In this document: in pieces, positions 17,527 to 26,037 of the stretch
Position numbering within the stretch: position 1 is the stretch's first letter
How the letters are laid out: every line of letters starts with the position of its first letter
DNA from: Burkholderia sp. Bp8992
GTDB lineage: Bacteria > Pseudomonadota > Gammaproteobacteria > Burkholderiales > Burkholderiaceae
DNA: 64,000 nucleotides
Direction of reading: 5' to 3'
Assembly (NCBI RefSeq): GCF_003853705.1
Contig: NZ_QTQI01000012.1
Span: 1 to 64,000, forward strand
Notes under the pieces: model-generated
Database searches by the model: none
Seen by the model: the letters and a program-made list of their open reading frames with translations, nothing else
What the model was told of the DNA's origin: nothing
Position numbers and translations under genes: made by a program

Positions 17527-18531
17527 ATGAATTCCGAGACCCCTGCGGCCGGGCCGCAACAGGCACAGCCGCCCGCGACGTTGACGATTGCTTCGCGAGA
17601 GAGCCGCCTGGCGATGTGGCAAGCCGAACATGTGCGTGATGCGCTGCGCAAATTATATCCAGCTTGTGACGTGAAAATCCTCGGGATGACGACCCGCGGC
17701 GATCAGATTCTCGATCGCACGCTGTCGAAGGTCGGCGGCAAGGGCCTGTTCGTGAAGGAACTGGAAAGCGCGCTGGCCGACGGCCGCGCCGATCTCGCCG
17801 TGCATTCGCTGAAGGATGTGCCGATGGCGCTGCCCGACGGCTTCACGCTCGCCGCGATCATGGAGCGCGAAGACCCGCGCGATGCATTCGTGTCGAACGA
17901 CTTCGCGTCGCTCGACGCACTGCCGGCCGGCGCGGTCGTCGGCACCTCGAGCCTGCGCCGTGAAGCGATGCTGCGTTCGCGCTATCCGCATCTGGAAGTC
18001 CTGCCGCTGCGCGGCAACCTCGACACGCGTCTCGCGAAGCTCGACCGCGGCGACTACGCGGCGATCATCCTCGCGGCCGCCGGCCTGAAACGCCTCGGCC
18101 TCGAAGCGCGCATTCGCACGCTGCTCGACGTCGAGGCCAGCCCGCCCGCGGCCGGCCAGGGTGCGCTCGGCATCGAGATCGCCGCGCACCGCGACGACGT
18201 CGCCGCGTGGCTCGCGCCGCTGCACGACCCGCAGACCGCGCTCGCGGTCGAGGCCGAGCGGATGGTGTCGCGCGCGCTCGGCGGCAGCTGCGAGGTGCCG
18301 CTTGCCGCGCACGCGGTGTGGCGCGCGGGCGAACTGTACCTGACGGGCCGCGTGTCGACGACCGACGGCAAGCGCGTGCTGACGGCCGAGGAGTGCGGCG
18401 CCGTGATGACCGTCGCCGATGCGCTCGCGCTCGGCCGCGCGGTATCCGACGAGCTCGAGGCGCAAGGCGCGCTCGACATCGTCCAGGCACTGCTCGCCGG
18501 CTCGCAGGCCGCGGGCAAGGGCGACGCCTGA
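17527..18531 (+). CDS. hemC: Hydroxymethylbilane synthase (porphobilinogen deaminase)
   Basis: Polymerises four porphobilinogens into hydroxymethylbilane in tetrapyrrole synthesis. It is 334 residues. Visible are the substrate-binding Asp/Arg segments [29 protein letters not shown] and [11 protein letters not shown], and the dipyrromethane cofactor cysteine in [10 protein letters not shown]. The ATG at 17527 lies after a leader that also carries the divergent ppc promoter. It is the first gene of a haem operon; its stop overlaps the next ATG by one base. Confidence 0.97.
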   Translation: MNSETPAAGPQQAQPPATLTIASRESRLAMWQAEHVRDALRKLYPACDVKILGMTTRGDQILDRTLSKVGGKGLFVKELESALADGRADLAVHSLKDVPMALPDGFTLAAIMEREDPRDAFVSNDFASLDALPAGAVVGTSSLRREAMLRSRYPHLEVLPLRGNLDTRLAKLDRGDYAAIILAAAGLKRLGLEARIRTLLDVEASPPAAGQGALGIEIAAHRDDVAAWLAPLHDPQTALAVEAERMVSRALGGSCEVPLAAHAVWRAGELYLTGRVSTTDGKRVLTAEECGAVMTVADALALGRAVSDELEAQGALDIVQALLAGSQAAGKGDA

Positions 18532-20501
18532 TGGCGGGCGGCGCGCGCGCGTTCACCGCTGTCCTGACGCGTCCGGACGGCCAGTCCGATGCGCTCGCGT
18601 CGCAACTCGCCGATGCCGGTTGCGACGTGCTCGAATTTCCGCTGATCGACATTGCGCCGGTCGACGATCCGGCACCGCTCGACGCCGCGTTCGCGGCGCT
18701 TGCCGACTACGCGCTGGTGATTTTCGTGTCGCCGAACGCGATCGACCGCGCGCTCGCGCAGTACGGCGCGATCTGGCCGAACGCGCTGCCGGTCGGCGTG
18801 GTCGGGCCCGGCAGCGTCGCGGCGCTCGAGCGTCACGGCATCGCGGCACCCGCGCATCGCGTGATCGCGCCGCAGGCGCCGGCCGACGGCGGCGTCCCCC
18901 ATTACGATTCCGAGAGCCTGTTCGCGTGCATCGAGGCCGCGTTCGGCGGCGTGCAGGCGCTGGCGTCCAAGCGCGTGCTGATCGTGCGCGGCGACGGCGG
19001 GCGCGAATGGCTCGCCGAGCGCCTGCGCGAGGCCGGCGCGGACGTCACGCTCGTCGCCGCCTACCGGCGCGTCGTGCCGGAGCCGCGCGTCGGCGCGTGG
19101 GAGCGCGTGCACGCGCTGCTCGACGGCCAGCCGCATGCGTGGCTCGTCACGAGCTCGGAAGGCGTGCGCAACCTGCACGAACTCGCGCGGGCGCACCTGA
19201 ACGATGCCGAGATCGACGCGCTGAAGCATGCGCCGGTCGTCACGCCGCACCCGCGGATCGAGCAGACCGCTCGCGCATTGGGTTTTGATAGGATTACGCT
19301 GACCGGCGCGGGCGATGAGCGCATCGTCCGCGCGTTTCGAACGATGGCCGACGAGGCCGTCCAACCGGCGACAGCCGCACCGGTGACTAAACGCATGACA
19401 GATACCAACGATTCCAAAAGCGTCGCTTCCCAGCCGGCCGCTGCATCCGCGCCGCCGTCCAGTCCCCCTTATCGCGCGCCCGAGCCGCCCGCGCGCCGCG
19501 GCGGCAGCGCAGTGCTGTGGTTCGTCGTCGTCGTGCTCGGTTGCGCGGCCGGTGTCGGCGGCTACGCGCTGAACCGCAAGATCGACCGCCTCGACGGCAC
19601 GTTCGTCACGCGCCAGAAGGCGCTCGACGCGCAGGCGGCCGAAACGCGCATGAAGACCGAGCAGGCGCTCGCGAGCACGCACCAGGTCGACACGCAGCTC
19701 GCGCAGCTCGACGGCAAGCTCGCCGACGCGCAGAGCGCGCAGCAGGCGCTGCAGCAGCAATACCAGGACCTGTCGCGCAACCGCGACGCGTGGATGCTCG
19801 AGGAAGTCGACCAGATGCTGTCGAGCGCGAGCCAGCAGCTCCAGCTGACCGGCAACACGCAGCTCGCGCTGATCGCGCTGCAGAACGCCGACGCGCGTCT
19901 CGCGACGTCGCAGAGCGCGCAGGCCGTCACGGTGCGCAAGGCGCTCGCGCTGGACATCGAGAAGCTGAAGGCCGCGCCGGCCGCCGATCTCACGGGCCTC
20001 GCGATCAAGCTCGACGACGCGATCGCGAAGATCGACGCGCTGCCGCTGTCCGGCGAGGCGATCGTGCCGCACGCGGAGCCGAAGGCTGCGCCGGCCGAGC
20101 CCGCATCGCCGGCCGTGGCCGGCGAGCCGCGCTGGAAGGTGTGGTGGCACGACTTCTCGGCCGGCCTCGGCCAGCAGCTGAAGAGCCTCGTGCAGGTGCG
20201 CCGGATCGACAACGCGGACGCGATGCTCGCGTCGCCCGACCAGGGCTACTTCGTGCGCGAGAACGTGAAGCTGCGCCTGCTCACCGCGCGGCTGTCGCTG
20301 CTCGCGCGCAACGACAGCGCGATGAAGGCCGACCTGCACGCCGCGCAGGCGTCGCTCGGGAAGTATTTCGATCAGGCGTCGAAGGACACGCAGACCGTCG
20401 AGGATCTGCTCAAGCAGGTTGACGGCGCATCGCTGACGGTTGCGGTGCCGAACCTGAACACGAGCCTGAACGCCGTTCAGCAGTTCAAGAGCCGGGGGTA
20501 A
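18531..20501 (+). CDS. hemD: Fused uroporphyrinogen-III synthase HemD and membrane protein HemX
   Basis: One 656-residue frame joins two haem-pathway proteins. Residues 1 to about 265 are HemD, which cyclises and inverts ring D of hydroxymethylbilane; it has two Rossmann-like lobes (FVSPNAIDRAL; VLIVRGDGGREWLAERL). From about 289 (MTDTNDSK, where a stand-alone HemX would begin) comes a Pro-rich linker, one membrane helix (about 327-347, AVLWFVVVVLGCAAGVGGYA) and a periplasmic coiled-coil region rich in Gln/Ala, which is HemX. The fusion is known in Burkholderia. The start overlaps the hemC stop (TGATG), so translation is coupled. Confidence 0.94.
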   Translation: MAGGARAFTAVLTRPDGQSDALASQLADAGCDVLEFPLIDIAPVDDPAPLDAAFAALADYALVIFVSPNAIDRALAQYGAIWPNALPVGVVGPGSVAALERHGIAAPAHRVIAPQAPADGGVPHYDSESLFACIEAAFGGVQALASKRVLIVRGDGGREWLAERLREAGADVTLVAAYRRVVPEPRVGAWERVHALLDGQPHAWLVTSSEGVRNLHELARAHLNDAEIDALKHAPVVTPHPRIEQTARALGFDRITLTGAGDERIVRAFRTMADEAVQPATAAPVTKRMTDTNDSKSVASQPAAASAPPSSPPYRAPEPPARRGGSAVLWFVVVVLGCAAGVGGYALNRKIDRLDGTFVTRQKALDAQAAETRMKTEQALASTHQVDTQLAQLDGKLADAQSAQQALQQQYQDLSRNRDAWMLEEVDQMLSSASQQLQLTGNTQLALIALQNADARLATSQSAQAVTVRKALALDIEKLKAAPAADLTGLAIKLDDAIAKIDALPLSGEAIVPHAEPKAAPAEPASPAVAGEPRWKVWWHDFSAGLGQQLKSLVQVRRIDNADAMLASPDQGYFVRENVKLRLLTARLSLLARNDSAMKADLHAAQASLGKYFDQASKDTQTVEDLLKQVDGASLTVAVPNLNTSLNAVQQFKSRG

Positions 20502-20503
20502 CG

Positions 20504-21691
20504 ATGACGCTTCGAGGAATCGTCTGGCTCGCGGTCCTGTTCGCGATCGCCGCGGCGCTCGCCACCGTCGGCCGTTTCGACGCGGGGCAGGTGCTGCTCG
20601 TCTATCCGCCGTACCGGATCGACGTGTCGCTGAACCTGTTCGTGATCGCCATCGTCGTGCTGTTCATCGTCATGTACGCGCTGCTGCGCATCGTGCGCAA
20701 CATCTGGCGCATGCCGCAGCGGGTCGCCGCGTATCGTGCGCGTTCGCGCAACGAGAAGGCACAGGCGTCGCTGCGCGACGCCATTTCGAACCTGTACGCA
20801 GGCCGCTTCTCGCGCGCGGAGAAGGCCGCGCGTGAAGCGTTGACGGTCGATGCGAACCTGGGCGCCGCGAGTCTCGTCGCGGCCACCGCCGCGCACCGGA
20901 TGCACGAGTACACGCGCCGCGACGACTGGCTGTCGAAGGTCGACGCGCCCGAATGGCAGGACGCACGGCTGCTCGCGGCGGCCGACATGCGCGCGGACGC
21001 GCGTGACGCCGACGGTGCGCTCGCCGCGCTGGCCGACATGCAGGCCGGCGGCAAGCGCATTCATGCGCAGCAGGTCGCGCTGCGCGCGCAGCAGCAACTG
21101 AAGAACTGGGCCGAGGTGCTGAAGCTCGCGAAGGCGCTCGAAAAGCGCGAGGCGCTGCATCCGGCCGCGGCCGTGCGGCTGCGCCAGCAGGCTGCAGAGA
21201 ACCTGTTGCGCGAACGCCGGCACGACCCCGATGCCCTGCTCGAAGTGTGGCAGTCGCTGTCGCCGGTCGAGCGCCAGTCGCCGCGTCTGGCCGATCTCGC
21301 GGCCGACCTGCTGGTGCCGCTCGAGCGTCGCAACGAAGCGCGTCGCATCGTCGAGGACGCGCTCGCGCACAACTGGGATGCCCGTCTGCTGCGCCGTTAC
21401 CCGGACACGGCCGGCGCCGATGCGCTGCCGCTGATCCAGAAGGCCGAAGGGTGGAAGAAGGATCATCCGGACGATGCCGACCTGCTGTTCGCGCTCGGCC
21501 GCCTCTGCCAGCAGCAGCAGCTGTGGGGCAAGGCGCAGTCGTTCCTCGAAGCGGCGCTGAAACTGGCCGACAACGAGGCGCTGAAGGTGCGCGCGCATCG
21601 CGCGCTCGCGCGCCTGTTCGAGCATCTCGGCGAAACCGACAAGGCCGCGAAGCACTACCGCGAAAGCGCGCTCGCGATCACCGTGGTCTGA
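20504..21691 (+). CDS. hemY: HemY, TPR inner-membrane protein of haem biosynthesis
   Basis: A 395-residue membrane-anchored protein of the HemY_N/TPR type, co-transcribed with haem genes in gamma- and betaproteobacteria; it is not the protoporphyrinogen oxidase also called HemY. Two membrane helices (about 5-24 and 44-64) form the HemY N-terminal domain. The rest is alpha-helical tetratricopeptide repeats, for example around LAALADMQ and FALGRLCQQQQLWGKAQ. Only two bases separate it from the hemDX stop. A strong terminator follows. Its biochemical role is unsettled; a link to haem flux is known only from context. Confidence 0.92.
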   Translation: MTLRGIVWLAVLFAIAAALATVGRFDAGQVLLVYPPYRIDVSLNLFVIAIVVLFIVMYALLRIVRNIWRMPQRVAAYRARSRNEKAQASLRDAISNLYAGRFSRAEKAAREALTVDANLGAASLVAATAAHRMHEYTRRDDWLSKVDAPEWQDARLLAAADMRADARDADGALAALADMQAGGKRIHAQQVALRAQQQLKNWAEVLKLAKALEKREALHPAAAVRLRQQAAENLLRERRHDPDALLEVWQSLSPVERQSPRLADLAADLLVPLERRNEARRIVEDALAHNWDARLLRRYPDTAGADALPLIQKAEGWKKDHPDDADLLFALGRLCQQQQLWGKAQSFLEAALKLADNEALKVRAHRALARLFEHLGETDKAAKHYRESALAITVV

Positions 21692-21715
21692 CAGCGGCGC
21701 TGTACTGCACGGCGT

Positions 21716-21754
21716 AAAAGCCCCGAACGCCCAGCGGCCTTCGGGGCCTTTTTT
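21716..21754 (+). terminator. Rho-independent terminator of the haem operon
   Basis: GCCCCGAA (21720-21727) pairs with TTCGGGGC (21740-21747), followed by CTTTTTT. It lies 25 bases past the hemY stop. Confidence 0.88.
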
Positions 21755-21785
21755 CGTCCCATCTTTTCGTCCCTTTTTTCGTCCG

Positions 21786-23012
21786 TTATGCGCCGAGCCT
21801 GCGCAGCAGGTCGTCTTCGTTCGCGACGAACCAGACCGACTGTCCGCGATTGGATTCGCGAACGAGCGCGCGCAGCGCTTCGCTGCGCGCGAGCCAGCGG
21901 TCGATGTCGCCGACCACACCGAGCCGGACGCCGTAGTTGACGAGTTTCTGCAGCACGGTGCCGGCCAGCCCGCTGTCGAGCCGGTAGAAATCATCGTGCA
22001 GCGCGTCGGCGGGGATCGCGATCCAGTCGGCTTCGTGCTCGTGCGCGAGCGCGACGAGCTCGAGCGCATCGCTTTCCCGATGCACGAGGGCGGCGAAAGG
22101 ATCGCGGACCAGCACACGGCTGCCGGCTGCCTGAATGATTCGGTGGTGCATGTGGGTAGGTTCCGTCGATGCGAGAAACGCGCGCACGTTGTCGCGCTGC
22201 CCGCGGATGAAATGGGGCTGCTCCGGAAGAAACAGGACCTGCGCGTGCGGCACGAGGCGCGTCAGGCGATCGCGCGTGTCGCGTGAATCGAGCATCACGT
22301 CGCGGCCGCCGACGATCGCCAGTACGGGCGTGGACAACGTGCGGAGCGTCGCGTCGTCGAATACCGGGATCGGTTCGAGGCGCGGGCGGAAGCCGCGGTC
22401 GATCGCGCGCATCAGTGCGAGCGCGTCACGCGCCGCCGGCGTGGACGGCCGCGGCAGGCGGCCGAGTACGCGCCGCCGCACGCAGGCGCGCCCGGCATCG
22501 CCGAGCAGCAGCAGCGGCAGCGCCCACCACAGAAACGGCTTCTGCCGGCCGATCCCCGACGGGCAGAGCAGCGCGAGCCGCGTCACGCGCGCGGGGCGCC
22601 GCAGCGCGAAATCGAGCGCCGTTCGCGCGCCGAGCGAGATGCCGACGAACGCGACGCGCGACACCTGCAGGCCGTCCAGCACGTCGTCGAGCCACTGCGC
22701 GTACGCGTCGCCCGCGAGCGGCGGCCGTGACGGCGCGCTCGGTCCGGCTTCGCCGATCACGTCGATCGCGTAGAGCCGGAAGTGCGTCGCCCATTCGGCC
22801 GCATCGTGCTGCCAGCTTGCCGCCGTCGTCTGCGCACCGTGGATCAGCACGACCGGCGGCGCGTGTTCGGGCCCGCAGGCGATCACGTGCGTCGGCCCGT
22901 GGCGCGTTTGCACCGTGATGCGCCGATGCCCGGCCGGCCAGTGCGACAGCGCGGCCGCGTAAGCGGCGCGAATCGCGCGCGCGTGGCGCGGCGACCGGAA
23001 GACCGTGCTCAT
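21786..23012 (-). CDS. Alpha/beta-hydrolase fused to a DUF4180 domain
   Basis: A 408-residue protein of two parts. Residues about 1-285 are an alpha/beta-hydrolase: oxyanion segment VLIHGAQ, nucleophile elbow GISLGARTA, acid in GGRDVML and catalytic His in PEQPHFIRG. From MHHRIIQAAG (about 289) to the end is a DUF4180-like domain, recognised by LDSGLAGTVLQKLVNYGVRL, VVGDID and RESNRG-x-x-VWFV-x-NEDDLLRRL, which match my memory of that family. DUF4180 is normally a stand-alone protein of about 120 residues. Its start overlaps the stop of the upstream HTH gene by four bases (ATGA), so the two are coupled. Substrate unknown. Confidence 0.82.
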   Translation of the reverse strand: MSTVFRSPRHARAIRAAYAAALSHWPAGHRRITVQTRHGPTHVIACGPEHAPPVVLIHGAQTTAASWQHDAAEWATHFRLYAIDVIGEAGPSAPSRPPLAGDAYAQWLDDVLDGLQVSRVAFVGISLGARTALDFALRRPARVTRLALLCPSGIGRQKPFLWWALPLLLLGDAGRACVRRRVLGRLPRPSTPAARDALALMRAIDRGFRPRLEPIPVFDDATLRTLSTPVLAIVGGRDVMLDSRDTRDRLTRLVPHAQVLFLPEQPHFIRGQRDNVRAFLASTEPTHMHHRIIQAAGSRVLVRDPFAALVHRESDALELVALAHEHEADWIAIPADALHDDFYRLDSGLAGTVLQKLVNYGVRLGVVGDIDRWLARSEALRALVRESNRGQSVWFVANEDDLLRRLGA

Positions 23013-23422
23013 GTGCCGCTTTTCTGCAGCAGCATGTCGAGCGACGACATCAGCGCAGCCGTGTCGGCCGGCGTCGCGGCGACGACGACCTTGACGAGGC
23101 TCGATGCGGGATCGAACGTGACGTCGATCCGCACGGGGTCGACATACGACGTGCGGCCGGACGCCATCGCGTGCAGCGACCGCGACAGGTACTGGTGCAG
23201 CGACTGCGACGCGTCCGGAACGTCGACGATGCTGGTGACGCGCACCGCACGCGGCACGGGCGCGGCCGGCGTCGTGGGCGCGAACGCGGCGAGATCGGTG
23301 TCGAGGATGCGGTATGCGCGGCCGACCCGCGTCGCGCGCAGCTTGCCGTCGCGAATGAACCGCAGGACGGTCTTCGGGTGAACGCGCAGGCGGGCGGCGG
23401 TGTCTTCGACGGTGTGGAACAT
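23009..23422 (-). CDS. Helix-turn-helix (excisionase/MerR-like) DNA-binding protein
   Basis: A 137-residue protein. Residues 1-50 are an HTH_17/excisionase-type winged helix: VEDTAARLRVHPKTVLRFIR with the wing RATRVGRAYRI. The rest (about 60-137) is an unassigned alpha/beta domain containing VDPVRIDVTFDP and VVVAATPADTAALMSSLDMLL. It is translationally coupled to the hydrolase-DUF4180 gene and probably regulates its own two-gene unit. An AT-rich stretch upstream (23445-23500) carries TATACT and TTATTTATAT on the minus strand, a likely promoter. The ATG at 23422 starts the HTH directly. Confidence 0.8.
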   Translation of the reverse strand: MFHTVEDTAARLRVHPKTVLRFIRDGKLRATRVGRAYRILDTDLAAFAPTTPAAPVPRAVRVTSIVDVPDASQSLHQYLSRSLHAMASGRTSYVDPVRIDVTFDPASSLVKVVVAATPADTAALMSSLDMLLQKSGT

Positions 23423-23562
23423 GGTCGGCAATTGATTCCCTTGATGTTCTTTATTGTTCCATATAAATAAGAGTATAGGGGAGTAATTTGGCGAATAAGG
23501 TGCCATCATCCAGCCGGCGTGGCAGCTGCCCGATCCGGGGCGCGCCTGCCCGGAATGGAAAA

Positions 23563-23601
23563 CGCCCCGGCGACCGGAGGGATTCCGGTTGCCGGGGCGT
23601 G
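23563..23601 (-). terminator. Terminator after the MFS gene
   Basis: On the minus strand CGCCCCGGC and the following ACCGGA segment pair with TCCGGT and GCCGGGGCG, ending in GTTTTCC. The stem is long and GC-rich. It closes the ALDH-SDR-MFS unit about 55 bases after the MFS stop. Confidence 0.75.
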
Positions 23602-23653
23602 CCGGGGGCCGGCAGTCGGCCGGCGTGTCCGGTGAGACGCTATGCGCCGCGCA

Positions 23654-24958
23654 TCACTTGTCGACCAGCCGTTTCGGCACCGACAGCGCGAGCAATCCGC
23701 CGAGCACGAGGAACGCGGCGAGCATATACATGCCCGCATCGTTGGCGCCCGTCGCCTGCTTGAGCCAGCCCATCAGGTACGGGCTCAGGAAACCGGCGAG
23801 GTTGCCGATCGAATTGATCATTGCGATGCCGGCCGCGGCGGCCGCGCCGCCGAGGAATGCGGTCGGCAGGCTCCAGAACAGCGGCAGCGTCGTCAGGATG
23901 CCGATCGTCGCGAGCGTGAGGCCGAGCATCGCGAGTGCGGTCTGGTGCGCCCAGATCACCGACAACACGAGCCCGAGCGCGCCGATCGCGGCCGGAATCG
24001 CGAGGTGCCAGCGGCGTTCGCGGCGCTTGTCCGCGCTGCGCGCGATCAGGATCATCGCGACCACCGCGGCCGCGTACGGAATCGCCGACAGCAGGCCGAT
24101 CATGATCGTGTCGGTCACGCCCGTCGCCTTGATGATCGTCGGCAGCCAGAAGCCGACGCCGTAGAGTCCCATCACGAACGAGAAATAGATCAGCGCCATC
24201 AGCCACACGCGCGGGCTCGACATCACCGCGCCGAGCGGCAGGTCTTCCTTGGTGGCTTCTTCCGCGTCGACGTTGCGGGTGAGCAGCGCCTTTTCCTCGT
24301 CGGTGAGCCACGTTGCCTTCGCGATCCGCTCGTCGAGCGTGAAGAACACGAGCACGCCGGCGAGCACCGACGGGATGCCTTCGAGCAGGAACAGCCATTG
24401 CCAGCCGTGCCAGCCGCTCACGCCGTCGAACGCCTTCAGGATGAAGCCCGAGATCGGCCCGCCGATCACGCCGGACAGCGCGACGGCCGTCATGAAGAAC
24501 GTCGTCATCCGGCCGCGCCGGTGCGCGGGATACCAGTACGTGAGGTAGAGGATCACGCCGGGGAAGAAGCCCGCTTCGGCGACGCCGAGCAGGAAGCGCA
24601 TCACGTAGAACATCGCGGGCGTCGTGACGAACATCGTCAGGATCGAGATCACGCCCCAGGTCGCCATGATGCGCGCGATCCATACGCGCGCGCCGACCTT
24701 GTGCAGGATGATGTTGCTCGGCACTTCGAACAGGAAATAGCCGAAGAAGAAGATTCCGGCGCCGAGCCCGTACACGGTGTCGCTCAGGTTCAGGTCGCTC
24801 GCCATCTGCAGCTTCGCGAACCCGACGTTCACGCGGTCGAGATACGCGACCACGTAGCACAGCAGCAGGAGCGGCACGAGCCGCCACGATACCTTTCGGT
24901 AGGTTGCTTCCTCGAATGCGCCGGACGAGCCCGGCAGCGATTGCGTCGATGTTGCCAT
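23654..24958 (-). CDS. MFS transporter, anion:cation symporter (ACS) family
   Basis: A 434-residue inner-membrane transporter with twelve predicted helices. Family features include DRVNVGFA near the N-terminus and, after helix 4, RFLLGVAEAGFFPGVILYL; this RFLLGxxEAGFFPG motif is typical of the ACS family (hexuronate, tartrate, phthalate carriers). A central loop (about 205-235, DERIAKATWLTDEEKALL) separates the halves. AGGAG precedes the start. It is last in a minus-strand set with an SDR and an ALDH, which suggests uptake of an organic acid or sugar acid used by those enzymes. Three hairpin repeats lie just upstream. Confidence 0.9.
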   Translation of the reverse strand: MATSTQSLPGSSGAFEEATYRKVSWRLVPLLLLCYVVAYLDRVNVGFAKLQMASDLNLSDTVYGLGAGIFFFGYFLFEVPSNIILHKVGARVWIARIMATWGVISILTMFVTTPAMFYVMRFLLGVAEAGFFPGVILYLTYWYPAHRRGRMTTFFMTAVALSGVIGGPISGFILKAFDGVSGWHGWQWLFLLEGIPSVLAGVLVFFTLDERIAKATWLTDEEKALLTRNVDAEEATKEDLPLGAVMSSPRVWLMALIYFSFVMGLYGVGFWLPTIIKATGVTDTIMIGLLSAIPYAAAVVAMILIARSADKRRERRWHLAIPAAIGALGLVLSVIWAHQTALAMLGLTLATIGILTTLPLFWSLPTAFLGGAAAAAGIAMINSIGNLAGFLSPYLMGWLKQATGANDAGMYMLAAFLVLGGLLALSVPKRLVDK

Positions 24959-24971
24959 GTTGTCTCCTGTC

Positions 24972-25110
24972 GATCCAAGTTAGCGCTTTAGCGGTTACTT
25001 GGATCCCATGCTTCGCGGTCGATCCAAGTTAGCGCTTTAGCGGTTACTTGGATCCCATGCTTTGCGGTCGATCCAAGTTAGCGCTTTAGCGGTTGCTTGG
25101 ATTCCATGTA
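24972..25110. repeat. Three direct 49-bp repeats, each holding a hairpin
   Basis: Units begin at 24972, 25021 and 25070 with GATCCAAGTTAGCGCTTTAG. In the first two, the arms GATCCAAGT and ACTTGGATC are perfect 9-base complements around a 16-base loop; the third has two changes in its right arm and is truncated. The loop contains TTAGCGCTTT, which resembles the central part of LacI/GalR-type operators. The array fills the gap between the SDR stop and the MFS ribosome-binding site. It may be an operator array, mRNA processing hairpins, or a small repetitive element. Confidence 0.85.
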
Positions 25111-25203
25111 CCGCTGTCCTTGTAGTTGGCCGGAGCAGACGCAGCGGCGTGTCCGATCCGGTTTCGTGTGAAGCAAGAAGGGTAATCGTGCCGCCTGTTA
25201 CAG

Positions 25204-25962
25204 CTAGATGCAGCGCCCGCCGTCGACTTCGAGGCAGACGCCGGTGATGAATTCGGCTTCGTCGGACGCAAGGTACAGCGCGGCGTTCGCGATGTCCTGC
25301 GGCGTCGAGAAGCGGCCGAGCGGGATCGTCGCGAGGAAGCGACTGCGATTTTCCGGCGTGTCCTCGCAGCCCATGAACTCGGTCATCAGCGCCGTCTCGC
25401 CGAGCACGGGGTTGATGCAGTTCACGCGGATGCGGTCGGCACCGAGTTCGGCCGCGAGCGACTTGCTCGCGGTGATCATCGCGCCCTTCGTGCTGTTGTA
25501 CCAGACGAGGCCCGGGCGCGGCCGCACGCCGGCCGTCGACGCGACGTTCACGAACACGCCGCCGCCCTGTGCACGGAAGTACGGCACGAGGGTCTGCACG
25601 CACCAGAACAGGCTCTTCATGTTGACCGCGTATACGCGGTCGAACTCGGCTTCCGTCACGTCGAGCACGGGCTTGTTGCGGTGCGTGGTGCCCGCGTTGT
25701 TCACGACGATCTGCACCGCGTGGAAATCGTCGAGCGCGGCCTGCAGCAGCGCATGCCAGTCTTCCTGCCTCGACACGTCGCCGGCCACCGCGATCGCCTT
25801 GCCGCCCGCGAGCGCGATCTCGCTCGCGACGCGCTCGGCTGCCGCGCCGTTCAGGTCGTTGACGACGACGTTCGCGCCTTCGCGCGCATACGTCTTCGCG
25901 ATGCCTTCGCCGAAACCCGAGCCGCCGCCCGTGACGATGGCCGTCTTGCCGCTCAACCGCAT
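25204..25962 (-). CDS. Short-chain dehydrogenase/reductase
   Basis: A 252-residue NAD(P)-dependent oxidoreductase. The Rossmann glycine motif is TGGGSGFGEGIA (residues about 11-22), NNAG follows at about 89, and the catalytic Ser, Tyr and Lys are in NVASTAG and WYNSTKGA. An Asp in VVNDLN after beta-2 suggests NAD preference. AGGAG lies upstream of the ATG at 25962. It sits between an aldehyde dehydrogenase and an ACS transporter, so it probably oxidises an alcohol or sugar acid whose product the ALDH handles; the substrate is not known. Confidence 0.9.
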   Translation of the reverse strand: MRLSGKTAIVTGGGSGFGEGIAKTYAREGANVVVNDLNGAAAERVASEIALAGGKAIAVAGDVSRQEDWHALLQAALDDFHAVQIVVNNAGTTHRNKPVLDVTEAEFDRVYAVNMKSLFWCVQTLVPYFRAQGGGVFVNVASTAGVRPRPGLVWYNSTKGAMITASKSLAAELGADRIRVNCINPVLGETALMTEFMGCEDTPENRSRFLATIPLGRFSTPQDIANAALYLASDEAEFITGVCLEVDGGRCI

Positions 25963-26037
25963 GGTGTGTCTCCTGTGCTGGTTATGAGAGTCGTCGCGTG
26001 TCGCGATGCGGCCGGCCGCGTATCGCGCGCCGCGCGT

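Noticed and set aside
14265-17639. An 1124-codon plus-strand frame opposite ppc
   Set aside because: Antisense to a complete ppc with all catalytic motifs; no domain features.
23488-23763. A 91-codon plus-strand frame near the MFS terminator
   Set aside because: It spans the terminator hairpin and the end of the MFS gene; its product looks random.
24972-25110. The 49-bp repeats as a CRISPR array
   Set aside because: The whole 49-bp unit repeats, leaving no unique spacers, and there are only three copies and no cas genes.
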